64,000 bases of DNA, taken from contig JADKIW010000001.1 in assembly GCA_016721115.1 (NCBI GenBank), positions 3,921,501 to 3,985,500 of the forward strand, given 5' to 3'. The notes under the pieces are model-generated. The model saw only the letters and a list, made by a program, of their open reading frames with translations. It did no database searches and had not been told where the DNA came from. Numbering within the stretch: the first letter of the stretch is position 1; every line of letters begins with the position of its first letter. The position numbers and the translations under genes were made by a program. Positions 15,077-23,722 of the stretch are shown here, piece by piece. The DNA comes from Candidatus Defluviilinea proxima. Lineage in GTDB: Bacteria > Chloroflexota > Anaerolineae > Anaerolineales > Villigracilaceae.

Positions 15077-16024
15077 ATGCCCAAACTCCTTCTCCTTACA
15101 GATAACACAACAGAATATATCGACCTCCTCAAACAGGCAAACCTGCCAGACCTTGAGATCTTCACTGAATTCAATCCAGAGTGCGATATCGTCTTTGGCG
15201 GCACAGGCAAGATCAGAAAAGTCTTCCATGATCTCCCCAATCTAAAATGGGTGCAGACCATGTCGGCAGGTGTGGAATGGTTAATGGACCCGTCCCTGCG
15301 ACGAGATTATGTGCTGACGAACGCAAAGAACGTCTTCGGTGAGTCCATGTCTGAGTATGTGTTCGGATATATGTTGTATTACAAGAAGCGCATCGCCGAA
15401 CGGCAAGAAGCACAACACAAAAAACAATGGGACGAGCAAGATGGCGGCGTACTGCGCGGCAAAACACTAGGCTTGATCGGCGTTGGCTCCATTGGCTCAC
15501 ATATCGCCATGACAGCCAAGCATTTCAAGATGAATGTCTGGGGGTATACACGGGGAAGTGAGACAAGTACACATGTAGATCGATATTTTCATCCTAACAA
15601 TTTGGAATCCGACAGCTCATTGCACTCGAAGGGTGTGCTGTCGTTTGCCAAAGGCTTGGATTATCTCATTGTCGTTCTCCCCAAAACAGACGGCACCACC
15701 AGCATTGTCAACGCCGAAGTGCTTAATGCCCTTCCCCATCACGCGCTTCTCATCAACGTTGGGCGGGGCAACGCCGTGGACACATCCGCTTTGCTGGAAG
15801 CGCTCACGCAAAACAAGATCGCAGGTGCGGTGCTCGACGTCACAGAACCGGAGCCGTTGCCTGAAGAGCATCCCTTCTGGACAGCGCCAAATCTCCTGCT
15901 CACGTTTCACACATCCGCAATGAGTTACCCTGAAGATATGGTGGGGTTATTTGTTGAGAACTATAAGCTTTACATCGAAGGTAAACCACTGAAGCATCAA
16001 GTTGATTTTGAAAGAGGATATTGA
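15077..16024 (+). CDS. D-2-hydroxyacid dehydrogenase family protein
   Basis: A 315-residue NAD(P)-dependent 2-hydroxyacid dehydrogenase. The nucleotide-binding site is G-L-I-G-V-G-S-I-G-S-H near residue 141. The catalytic Arg is in N-V-G-R-G-N near residue 234, Glu in T-E-P-E-P-L near 260 and His in T-F-H-T-S-A near 280. It interconverts a 2-oxoacid and a D-2-hydroxyacid in the cytosol; the substrate is unknown. ATG 15077 is chosen because family alignment starts there and a TATAAT box lies 6 nt upstream; a longer open frame from 14759 reads through the GlsB gene and the terminator and is not real. Heads a run of amino-acid/hydroxyacid genes. Confidence 0.88.
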   Translation: MPKLLLLTDNTTEYIDLLKQANLPDLEIFTEFNPECDIVFGGTGKIRKVFHDLPNLKWVQTMSAGVEWLMDPSLRRDYVLTNAKNVFGESMSEYVFGYMLYYKKRIAERQEAQHKKQWDEQDGGVLRGKTLGLIGVGSIGSHIAMTAKHFKMNVWGYTRGSETSTHVDRYFHPNNLESDSSLHSKGVLSFAKGLDYLIVVLPKTDGTTSIVNAEVLNALPHHALLINVGRGNAVDTSALLEALTQNKIAGAVLDVTEPEPLPEEHPFWTAPNLLLTFHTSAMSYPEDMVGLFVENYKLYIEGKPLKHQVDFERGY

Positions 16025-16033
16025 TTTTCGATC

Positions 16034-16089
16034 ATGGACCAATGACAATGGACGATAGATAATGGTCTACCGTCTTTGGTCCATGGTCA
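16034..16089. repeat. 7-bp tandem repeat tract, inverted halves
   Basis: Eight consecutive 7-bp units (ATGGACC, AATGACA, ATGGACG, ATAGATA, ATGGTCT, ACCGTCT, TTGGTCC, ATGGTCA). The first half is the reverse complement of the second in style, so the tract can fold. It fills the gap between two metabolic genes. Relatives are at 18.58, 21.72, 37.2, 37.7, 47.7 and 58.3 kb. Confidence 0.8.
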
Positions 16090-16102
16090 AGAGGAATTTA
16101 TC

Positions 16103-17047
16103 ATGACCGTCACCCTCACCCACATCCAGCAAGCCGCAGAACGCATCAAACCATACATACATCGCACACCAGTCATCACGAACGAAAGTCTCAATCAACG
16201 CGTCGGCGCACAGGTCTATCTCAAATGCGAGAACATGCAAAAAGTTGGCGCATTCAAATTTCGTGGCGCATGCAACGCAGTCTATTCATTGAGCGATGAC
16301 GAAGCCAAACGCGGAGTCTGCACTCACTCATCAGGCAATCACGCACAAGCACTCGCACTCGCGGCACGCATGCGCGGCATCCCTGCCTATATCGTCATGC
16401 CAAGCAATGCGCCCCAGGTCAAAAAGGATGCGGTCGCTGGCTACGGCGGACAGATCACCTACTGCGAGCCGACTCTTGAAGCGAGGGAAAGTACCTTGGA
16501 ACGGATCAGACTGGAGACAGGCGCCAACTTCGTCCATCCATACAATGACGAACGCGTCATATCTGGACAAGGAACTGCTACTCTCGAGTTGCTTGATACT
16601 ATCCCAAGCCTAGACGCCGTCATCACCCCCGTAGGCGGAGGTGGACTCTTGAGCGGCACATCCATCGCCGCAAAAGGACTCAACCCCAAAGTCCGTGTGA
16701 TCGCCGCCGAACCCGAAATGGCAGACGACGCCTTCCGCTCCATGCAGGCAGGCAATATCATTCCGTCTACAAATCCAAAGTCCATTGCCGATGGCCTGCT
16801 CTCTTCGCTCGGACCAATAGACTTCCCCATCATCCAACAAAACGTCGAGCAGATCGTCACTGTCAGCGAGCAGGGCATCATCGCCTCAATGAAGTTCATC
16901 TGGGAACGTGCCAAGATCATCATCGAACCATCTGCCGCAACTGTTATCGCAGTGCTGTGGGAAAAGAAGATCGATCTCTCTGGTCTGAAAGTTGGCGTCA
17001 TCCTCAGTGGCGGCAATGTAGATTTGAATAAGTTGCCGTGGCAATAA
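16103..17047 (+). CDS. PLP-dependent threonine dehydratase / serine racemase family enzyme
   Basis: A 314-residue fold-type II PLP enzyme. The Schiff-base Lys is in F-K-F-R-G-A near residue 56, the phosphate/substrate loop S-S-G-N-H-A-Q near residue 80, and the glycine-rich PLP phosphate loop G-G-G-G-L near residue 178. There is no C-terminal ACT domain, so it matches catabolic threonine dehydratase, serine racemase or hydroxyaspartate dehydratase (300-330 residues) rather than biosynthetic IlvA. ATG 16103 follows GAGGAA. It lies in a cluster with hydroxyacid dehydrogenase, proline racemase and cyclodeaminase genes. The exact substrate is undecided. Confidence 0.85.
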   Translation: MTVTLTHIQQAAERIKPYIHRTPVITNESLNQRVGAQVYLKCENMQKVGAFKFRGACNAVYSLSDDEAKRGVCTHSSGNHAQALALAARMRGIPAYIVMPSNAPQVKKDAVAGYGGQITYCEPTLEARESTLERIRLETGANFVHPYNDERVISGQGTATLELLDTIPSLDAVITPVGGGGLLSGTSIAAKGLNPKVRVIAAEPEMADDAFRSMQAGNIIPSTNPKSIADGLLSSLGPIDFPIIQQNVEQIVTVSEQGIIASMKFIWERAKIIIEPSAATVIAVLWEKKIDLSGLKVGVILSGGNVDLNKLPWQ

Positions 17048-17050
17048 GCC

Positions 17051-17083
17051 AGACCTCCGAGTTCTTGAAGAACTCGGAGGTCT
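17051..17083. repeat. perfect palindrome, possible terminator or mobile palindromic element
   Basis: 16-bp arms (AGACCTCCGAGTTCTT) around a single central base, 3 bp after the dehydratase stop. There is no T run after it. It resembles the 36-bp palindrome inside cofE (35426-35461), which begins CAGACTTCCGAAG. Confidence 0.75.
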
Positions 17084-17099
17084 ATCAAGGACACCTTCA

Positions 17100-17504
17100 A
17101 TGGTTGCCGAATTATCACGAGACGAGTTCTTACAAAAAATTCAGTTCATGGACCTACAGGCTGGAGAATGGCTGACTGTTTGTTTGGTAATCACAGAGAG
17201 CCTACATGAACTAAACATCCCCGATTCAGAAGTGGATGAAGTCATCGAATTGGGCAGGCAGGCTTTCTTAGGTTTTCAAGAAGGATTCTTCGTCCGCATG
17301 GGATGGACAGAATACATTGCATGCATAAAAGATGAAAAAGAAAATGCTATTATGCTTGTAGATAAAAAAATAAGTGAGATAACACTGAAAAATAAACATT
17401 GTGGTCTGTGGAAATACAACATTGCAAAAGTTGCGGGGAATCCGTCCCATAAAATATGGGAAGTGGAGTGGAAAACCAACAAAGGTGTCCATTATAAAGA
17501 TTGA
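17100..17504 (+). CDS. hypothetical protein
   Basis: A 134-residue soluble protein of unknown function. N-terminal acidic helices (E-F-L-Q-K-I, V-D-E-V-I-E-L-G) and a C-terminal strand-rich part with K-I-W-E-V-E-W. No signal peptide, membrane segment or motif I recognise. It lies 16 bp after a palindrome and 21 bp before the racemase gene on the same strand. The second half is more AT-rich than its neighbours, so it may be acquired. Confidence 0.5.
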   Translation: MVAELSRDEFLQKIQFMDLQAGEWLTVCLVITESLHELNIPDSEVDEVIELGRQAFLGFQEGFFVRMGWTEYIACIKDEKENAIMLVDKKISEITLKNKHCGLWKYNIAKVAGNPSHKIWEVEWKTNKGVHYKD

Positions 17505-17525
17505 ACATGAGCATTGGAGGAAACT

Positions 17526-18577
17526 ATGCGCATCACCAACATGATCACAGCCATTGACCTGCACGCCTGCGGCGAGCCAGGGAGAGTCATCACAGGCGGA
17601 GTGCTGGATGTCCCTGGCAAAACAATGTTTGAGAAAATGAAATACTTCGAGAAGAATCTCGATAACCTACGTCTGCGCATGTTGCGTGAGCCACGCGGAT
17701 ACCCTGCACTGTGCGCCAACATCATCATGCCACCCACTCACCCCGATGCAGACGCAGGCTTCATCATTATGGAGCAGACTGAATACCCTCCTATGTCTGG
17801 GACAAACACCATCTGCGTGGCGACAGCACTTTTAGAGACGGGCATGCTCCCGATGAAAGAACCAGTGACCGAGTTCATTCTTGAAGCGCCAGCAGGATTG
17901 GTGGGAATCCGTGCAGAGTGCAAGGACGGCAAGGTCACACAGGTCACGTTCAAGAATGTCCCTGCATTTGCCTGCATCTCGATGTGAACGTGGAAGTCCC
18001 CACGCTCGGCACAGTCAAAGTGGATGTGGCTTGGGGTGGGATGTTCTATGCGATTGCTGATGCAAGTCAATTTGACCTACAACTAACACCCGATGAAGGC
18101 AAGGATATCACTCGTATTACAGAGATGGTCAAGACTGCAACAGCAGAACAATATCCTGTGGTGCATCCTGATAACCCCGAGATCACAGGTCCCACCATCG
18201 GACAACTCTCCGCGCCGCCGACACATCCACAAGCACACCGTAAGAATGTGGTCACCGTCTCAACGGGCAAACTCGATTGGAATAAACCATCCACATGGAC
18301 AGGCGTCATTGACCGCTCGCCGTGCGGCACAGGCACATGCGCCAAAATGGCAACACTCTACGCACGCGGTCAACTTGGATTGAATCAAGATTTCATCCAC
18401 GAAGGGATTCTGGGAACACTCTTTACAGGTCGGCTCATTGAAGAGACACAAGTCGGTACATACAAAGCCATTGTCCCCACCATCGGCGGCACGGCATGGA
18501 TCACTGGCATCAATCAATTCGTCGTTGACCCCAGTGACCCGTATCCCAACGGGTTTACAGTTGGAGATATTTGGTAG
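17526..18577 (+). pseudogene. proline racemase family gene with a one-base frameshift
   Basis: Two frames together give a complete proline racemase/hydroxyproline epimerase family protein of about 350 residues. Frame 1 runs from ATG 17526 (GGAGG upstream) to a stop at 17985-17987. Frame 2 continues the homology from about 17973 to 18577. A single missing base after GCC (17970-17972) explains the break: restoring it gives A-F-A-V-H-L-D-V. The first catalytic position is Ser (P-M-S-G-T-N-T-I) and the second is Cys (D-R-S-P-C-G-T-G-T), a Ser/Cys pair known in some family members in place of Cys/Cys. Could be a real pseudogene or a sequencing error. It is followed by an ornithine cyclodeaminase-type gene, the usual partner in hydroxyproline or proline use. 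Confidence 0.85.
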
Positions 18578-18580
18578 TTA

Positions 18581-18642
18581 GACCATAGACGATGGACGAT
18601 AGACCATCTCTGCCATAGTCCATCGTCCACGGTCAATCGTCA
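18581..18642. repeat. 7-bp tandem repeat tract, inverted halves
   Basis: GACCATA, GACGATG, GACGATA, GACCATC, then a short break and the reverse-complement style units GTCCATC, GTCCACG, GTCAATC. It begins 3 bp after the racemase stop and ends 11 bp before the cyclodeaminase ATG. Confidence 0.8.
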
Positions 18643-18653
18643 AAGGATTTTCC

Positions 18654-19574
18654 ATGCTCATCCTCTCTCGAAAAGAAGTAGAACAACTCCTCAACCCACA
18701 CGAACTCCTCACCGCGCTTGAAGATGGATTCAAAGCCCTCAGCGCAGGCCAGCTGGACGTGCCGCCGCGCAACCAAGCCATCGCACCGAAAGGCGTACTC
18801 GTTGGCATGCCCGGGCGAAACATGTCCGTCAAACTCGTCACCGTCTTTCACGAGAATCAAACCGTCCCAGCCCATCAAGCCACCATCACCCTCTTCGACT
18901 CGGACACAGGCACACCCCTCGCCTTCATGGATGGCGAACACATCACCGCCATGCGCACCGCCGCAGGCGCGATCCTTTCCATCAAACATCTCGCACGCGC
19001 AAACAGCAAATCGCTCGCCATCATCGGCGTGGGAGTGTTAGGTCATGCGCATTTAAAGATGATTGAGACTCTGGTCGGCATCGAAAAGATTTGGATCGCT
19101 TCGAGAAACCTTGCTCACGCCCAAGCCTTAGCCGCCCACGACTCACGCGCCCATGCAGTTGATTCTGTCCGAACAGCCGTCTCCCAAGCGGATATCGTCT
19201 GCTTATGCACATCCTCGCTTGAACCCGTTATTGAATCAAAGTGGCTCAAACAGGGAGTACATATCTCGTCTGTTGGCTATCGTCCGCCGGGAGGCGAGTT
19301 GCCGAGAGATGTCGTGGAAGCAAGTCGTATCTTCGTTGAATCCAAAGTTGCATTCAGCGATCCGCCTGTTGGATGTTCTGAGTTGCAAGGGCTGAACCCA
19401 GAGACAGGCACGGAGTTGGGAGAAGTTCTATCGAAACAGCGAGCCGGTCGAACGTCTGAAAAAGAGGCGACGCTTTATAAGTCCATGGGGCATGCCATGG
19501 AAGATCTAGTTGCAGCAAATTTGGTCTATCAAAAAGCGATCAGACAAGGGGCTGGAAAAGAGATCCCGTTTTGA
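18654..19574 (+). CDS. ornithine cyclodeaminase / mu-crystallin family protein
   Basis: A 306-residue NAD(P)-binding enzyme of the OCD/mu-crystallin family. The N-terminal half has L-S-R-K-E-V and the substrate-binding M-R-T-A-A-G-A near residue 100. The Rossmann motif is G-V-G-V-L-G-H-A near residue 124, and G-Y-R-P-P-G-G-E lies near residue 205. Members reduce delta-1-pyrroline-2-carboxylate or related cyclic imines, or act as cyclodeaminases. Beside a proline racemase family gene, an imine reductase role in hydroxyproline or D-proline use is most likely, but this is inference. Convergent with the antiporter gene. Confidence 0.87.
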   Translation: MLILSRKEVEQLLNPHELLTALEDGFKALSAGQLDVPPRNQAIAPKGVLVGMPGRNMSVKLVTVFHENQTVPAHQATITLFDSDTGTPLAFMDGEHITAMRTAAGAILSIKHLARANSKSLAIIGVGVLGHAHLKMIETLVGIEKIWIASRNLAHAQALAAHDSRAHAVDSVRTAVSQADIVCLCTSSLEPVIESKWLKQGVHISSVGYRPPGGELPRDVVEASRIFVESKVAFSDPPVGCSELQGLNPETGTELGEVLSKQRAGRTSEKEATLYKSMGHAMEDLVAANLVYQKAIRQGAGKEIPF

Positions 19575-19583
19575 TCGCAATAG

Positions 19584-21551
19584 CTATTTATCGAAGTGCA
19601 GAATCGCCAGGTTGCCATCAAAGGATTTAGCGAGTTGTTCGGGTAGGTTGCCTAATGTATCCGCAACACGTTTACGGGAGCCAAAACCAGGCACAACAAT
19701 GAAGTTATCGATACTTTCCTGTTCGAGTGCAGCGGGTTTCAGCTGATCGACAAGAGGCTCAATACTGACTGGGTGATCTGAGTCAAGGGAAGTCAGCAAC
19801 GCTTCAGCGGCCTGCAAGTAACTTTTGTCAGGGCGTAACACAAGAGGAATCCCAAGAGATTTTGCCAACATCAGGTTCGCTTCCAACATACGGCGCAGAA
19901 CGATCAATGGAACAGCTTTTGCAGGGATGATAAATATGACTCGTTGCATACTATTCAATGGCAATTCAAGCTTGCCGATCATGACAGGTGTATCGGAACC
20001 CCAAACAACTTCATCCAATACAGAACCAAGCACGTTCTCGCGTAGTGTACGTCTGCCGCGCCACCCCATAAGGATCAGAGATGCACTTGTCTCATTTGCC
20101 GTATGGAGGATTCCCTGCGCATGCGAGGCCGCAATACGCGGTATGAGTTCAAGCTCAGTTTCGGGGTCGTTTAACGCTTCGTAGACACGACCGAGCATAT
20201 CTTTATGGATATGAAAACTGCTATCGTTGGCAAGCCCCATATCACGTGCAACGCTGACAGCAAGGACCTTTCCGTTAGATTGGCGGGCAAGCAAACTCGC
20301 CAACATGACAAGCCCTTCAGCCTGCTTCACGTCTGCAATCGGTACGAGGATCCTGCCAAAGAGAGGGATATGCCCATTGTCCACATCAGCAACACGCAGG
20401 GTAGGAGCGAAGCGCTGGACGATGAGAGGAGATGTGATCGAAGTGAGGAGGATCATCAAGATCGCGGCATTGAAAAGGGTGGTATCAAAAAGTCCAGTAT
20501 TTAATCCGATCACAAGAGTTGGGATCGTCACTGCGGCTTGCGCATGGGATAGACCATACACGGTCCAAAATTCTGAGCGAGTGTATTTGTATATTTTTGC
20601 AGTAACCCACGCCGCAACGAGCTTGGAAACATAGGCGACAATGGTCACGCCAATAGCAACAATGATCGTCTGTGGACTCTTGAGGAACGTAAGCGGGTCT
20701 GTGATAAGGCCACTGTATAGAAGAAAGATGGGGATAAAAAATGATTCGCCAATGAAAAGCACATGCCCCGTAACAGGACTGTGACGAGGAAGCATGGAAT
20801 TGACCGCCAGCCCTGCGATGAATGCGCCGACAACTTCATGAACGCCAATAAGTTCAGCGGTGAAAGCTGCAACAAAAAGGGCCACGATCACAAATTGGAA
20901 CTCGAGGGCACGTCCTGTCAATTTTTGAAAAATGAGTTTGCCAAGACGAGGCAAACCAAAAATAATCGCGGCCGTAAAAATAGTCAACATGACAAGGAGT
21001 TGAATAAAATAGCCGACCGAAATACCGTCTCCTGATTTTGCGCCGAGGACAACTGCAAGGACAATGAATGCGCCAATATCGGTCAGAACGGTCGCGCCTG
21101 TAGTCACAGCAATCGCTTCATTGCGTGTGACACCAAGTTTGGTGAGGATGGGAAATGCAATGAGTGTGTGCGATGCAAAAGCAGAGCCCAGCAAAATCAT
21201 GCCAAGCCAATCAAGGCCAAGAATGTAACCAAGCCCCATGCCCATGAGTTGAGGAAATGTGAACGTGATTATGCCAAAGACCAGTGCACGGGTGCGTACT
21301 TTCATGAACTGGTTGATATCCACTTCCAAACCCGCACTGAACATGAGGTACACCAACCCAATCGTGGAAAGGAACTGGATACGGTCATTGTCCTGCAAAA
21401 GACCGAAGCCATGCGGGCCGATGAGCATACCACCAATAATGATGCCCACAATGCCAGGCAATCTCACACGCTCAGAAAGCAATGGCGTGATGAGGATGAT
21501 CGTCATAATAAGCAAAAAGAATCCAACTGGCTTATTGAACAATTCAAGCAT
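19584..21551 (-). CDS. Kef-type cation/proton antiporter with C-terminal Usp domain
   Basis: A 655-residue CPA2-family membrane transporter. The first 380 residues hold about 12 hydrophobic helices with family hallmarks such as G-I-I-I-G-G-M-L-I-G-P and S-A-F-A-S-H-T-L-I-A. The C-terminal 250 residues are soluble and match universal stress protein domains (I-L-V-P-I-A-D-V at about 405 and G-W-R-G-R-R-T with nucleotide-loop character near 495). Likely exchanges Na+ or K+ for protons at the inner membrane, with the Usp part as a regulatory nucleotide sensor. AGGAG precedes ATG 21551. Confidence 0.88.
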   Translation of the reverse strand: MLELFNKPVGFFLLIMTIILITPLLSERVRLPGIVGIIIGGMLIGPHGFGLLQDNDRIQFLSTIGLVYLMFSAGLEVDINQFMKVRTRALVFGIITFTFPQLMGMGLGYILGLDWLGMILLGSAFASHTLIAFPILTKLGVTRNEAIAVTTGATVLTDIGAFIVLAVVLGAKSGDGISVGYFIQLLVMLTIFTAAIIFGLPRLGKLIFQKLTGRALEFQFVIVALFVAAFTAELIGVHEVVGAFIAGLAVNSMLPRHSPVTGHVLFIGESFFIPIFLLYSGLITDPLTFLKSPQTIIVAIGVTIVAYVSKLVAAWVTAKIYKYTRSEFWTVYGLSHAQAAVTIPTLVIGLNTGLFDTTLFNAAILMILLTSITSPLIVQRFAPTLRVADVDNGHIPLFGRILVPIADVKQAEGLVMLASLLARQSNGKVLAVSVARDMGLANDSSFHIHKDMLGRVYEALNDPETELELIPRIAASHAQGILHTANETSASLILMGWRGRRTLRENVLGSVLDEVVWGSDTPVMIGKLELPLNSMQRVIFIIPAKAVPLIVLRRMLEANLMLAKSLGIPLVLRPDKSYLQAAEALLTSLDSDHPVSIEPLVDQLKPAALEQESIDNFIVVPGFGSRKRVADTLGNLPEQLAKSFDGNLAILHFDK

Positions 21552-21582
21552 AAATAACTCCTGAGTTTATCTGTTGTACCCT

Positions 21583-22854
21583 TTAAATTAAAACCACTTC
21601 TACCATTTCCCCCGCCGATAACCCCGTTGCATCGGGGTGAATGCGTAACAAACCATCTGCACTTGCCAGCGTGAAGATCAAGTTGCTTTTACCGAAGATG
21701 GGATCAGCGCTGTAATTGACGGTTGACGATTGACGATTGACGATTAGCTTGACTGGTATCCAGTCTTCTCTGCCCGCTTGAGATGGGAGATTAACCGTTA
21801 GTATCGCTTGAACAGTAGCTTTGGGTTTGGGAAGTGCACCCAACAATTTCTCAATGACTGGCACAACAAACAAATATCCATTCACCAAGGCGCTGACGGG
21901 GTTGCCGGGCAGACCAATCACAGCTTTACCATTGCACACACCGAGAATGGTCGGTTTGCCGGGGCGGGTGTTGATTCCATGCACGAGAACACCGGGCTCA
22001 CCCAATTGACGGATCACATCGGCAGTCATATCTCTTGTGGATGCAGACGAACCAGCGGTGATAATAACCACGTCACATTCGGATAGCGCCTTCGCCGCCG
22101 CTTCTTTCAACGCTTCAAACTGGTCGCTGATAATCCCATAACGTTTTGCTACACCCCCACTTTTCTCAATAAGCGCTGACAATGTATACGAGTTGATATC
22201 TCTCACCTGCCCTGGTCGCGGAGTTTGACTCGGGTCGATCACTTCATCGCCCGTTGACAACACCCCGATACTTACCAATCTGGCTACGCGCAAACTTGTA
22301 AATCCTAGTGCAAGCAACCCGCCGATTTCTGCGGGACGGATGAGAGTCCCTTTGGGGAGAACGAGTTGTCCCTGCGCCACATCTTCTCCGATGCGGATAA
22401 CGTTTTCGCCATTGGCAACAGCGCGAGAAATCTCGATTTCACCTTTTGTAGGGATGGGCAGCTGCCCATCCCTACCGATTGTTTGTGTATATTCCAACAT
22501 CACCACAGCATCTGCCCCACTCGGTAACATGCCGCCAGTATGGATCAATGCACATTGACCTTGTGTAATCTCAAACGAGGGAGCATCTCCCATTGGGACT
22601 TCGCCGATGAGAGTCGAGTAGGCTGGCAGAGAGTCAGAGGCGCCATGTGTATCACTCGCGCGGACGGCGTAGCCGTCTACGGTGGAGCGTTGGAAGTCAG
22701 GGAGAGGATGAGGGGCAAGGATGTCTTGGGCGAGAATCCGATTCAAAGCATGGACAACGTCAATTGATTCAGAATCAGGCAACGGGTAAGAAAGATGCGA
22801 GAGCATTAAGTCCCGCGCTTGGTCTGGAGGGAGAAGAGTCAGGAATTCGGGCAT
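21583..22854 (-). CDS. moeA: molybdopterin molybdenumtransferase MoeA, with repeat-derived insert
   Basis: A 423-residue MoeA. The N-terminal V-D-G-Y-A-V-R, the middle T-G-D-E-V and A-G-S-S-A-S-T-R-D-M-T (MPT-binding domain) and G-L-P-G-N-P-V-S-A match the family in order. It inserts molybdate into adenylated molybdopterin in the cytosol. Within the last domain, about residues 371-381 (I-V-N-R-Q-S-S-T-V-N-Y) are encoded by a 7-bp tandem repeat tract that keeps the frame and appears as an extra loop between V-K-L and A-D-P-I-F-G-K-S. Start M-P-E-F-L is 7 bp after the UbiA-like gene and probably co-transcribed. MoeA implies molybdoenzymes elsewhere in the genome. Confidence 0.92.
   Translation of the reverse strand: MPEFLTLLPPDQARDLMLSHLSYPLPDSESIDVVHALNRILAQDILAPHPLPDFQRSTVDGYAVRASDTHGASDSLPAYSTLIGEVPMGDAPSFEITQGQCALIHTGGMLPSGADAVVMLEYTQTIGRDGQLPIPTKGEIEISRAVANGENVIRIGEDVAQGQLVLPKGTLIRPAEIGGLLALGFTSLRVARLVSIGVLSTGDEVIDPSQTPRPGQVRDINSYTLSALIEKSGGVAKRYGIISDQFEALKEAAAKALSECDVVIITAGSSASTRDMTADVIRQLGEPGVLVHGINTRPGKPTILGVCNGKAVIGLPGNPVSALVNGYLFVVPVIEKLLGALPKPKATVQAILTVNLPSQAGREDWIPVKLIVNRQSSTVNYSADPIFGKSNLIFTLASADGLLRIHPDATGLSAGEMVEVVLI
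21716..21743. repeat. 7-bp tandem repeat tract inside moeA
   Basis: Four units on plus: TTGACGG, TTGACGA, TTGACGA, TTGACGA. Translated as part of moeA without a stop. Same family as the intergenic tracts. Confidence 0.85.
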
Positions 22855-22861
22855 AAGTCGT

Positions 22862-23722
22862 TTATCGAATCCAGAACGTCAGAGTGAGGAAGTAAACGGT
22901 GAGACCAAAGACGGCGAGGGCAGTCGCATGGAGGATCATCCAGTTAGGAGGCAGGCCGAGCGAGATGTTGCGTAGTTGGAAAATTTGATAAAGAGCGAAG
23001 GGAAGCGTGAGGAAGGCGGGCCAAAGCAAGGACAGTGTAAGACCGAAGGCAGGCATGGCGAGAAAAAAGATGTAGGCGAAGATGACGAAGATATTATGGA
23101 ACGGGACAACATGCTCCCAGCCGAGGCGCGTGAGGAATGTGATGCGACGGAGTTTTTGATCCTGTGCAAAGGATTGAAAGTCCGTGATGAGGAAGTAAGC
23201 GAAGGCGAGGAATGTAAGAGGAATGGTGATGGCTAGGAAACGGTGAACGTTACCCGATTGAAGAACGAATGCAATAGAGGGGAAAACGTACGCCAGATGA
23301 ATGGCAAGAAGAATCTCGCCAAAGCCACGATTGATGAAATGAAATGGAGGGATGGAGTATACGAGGATGAGTACAAGTGAGATCCCAAGCAGGAAGAAGG
23401 AGGAAACAGGAAGTTGCTTGGTTGCGAACAATGCATAGAAGATGAGCGCGAGCGAAGCAAGGGACGCAATGGAGATGTATAGGAGATTGTTACGCAGTGT
23501 CTGCCTTTGGATGCGTGTTTCATCTTCAGAAAGAGGTTCCACATCGAGACGGAAAATCTCGGGGAGCAAAGACATGGTCAATTGGGCGAGGATGACTCCG
23601 AAAAGCCCAAGCCAAAAGGAGCCAGCACGGAAGGTCTCGCCAAGGTAGTTGGCGATGCTCGCGCCGAGAGAGTAGGTCAGCGCAGCGAAGAGAAGGTGGA
23701 GAGGACGGGTGAGTTTTAGCAT
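22862..23722 (-). CDS. UbiA-like membrane protein
   Basis: A 286-residue polytopic membrane protein with about eight or nine hydrophobic helices. The opening L-K-L-T-R-P-L-H-L-L and the layout resemble UbiA prenyltransferases. The usual first Asp-rich motif (NDxxDxxxD) is replaced by L-L-P-E-I-F-R-L-D-V-E-P, and the second region reads L-I-T-D-F-Q-S-F-A-Q-D, so only part of the metal-binding residues remain. It could be a diverged prenyltransferase or a non-catalytic relative. Stop-to-start contact with the upstream gene and a 7-bp gap to moeA suggest one operon. Confidence 0.6.
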   Translation of the reverse strand: MLKLTRPLHLLFAALTYSLGASIANYLGETFRAGSFWLGLFGVILAQLTMSLLPEIFRLDVEPLSEDETRIQRQTLRNNLLYISIASLASLALIFYALFATKQLPVSSFFLLGISLVLILVYSIPPFHFINRGFGEILLAIHLAYVFPSIAFVLQSGNVHRFLAITIPLTFLAFAYFLITDFQSFAQDQKLRRITFLTRLGWEHVVPFHNIFVIFAYIFFLAMPAFGLTLSLLWPAFLTLPFALYQIFQLRNISLGLPPNWMILHATALAVFGLTVYFLTLTFWIR

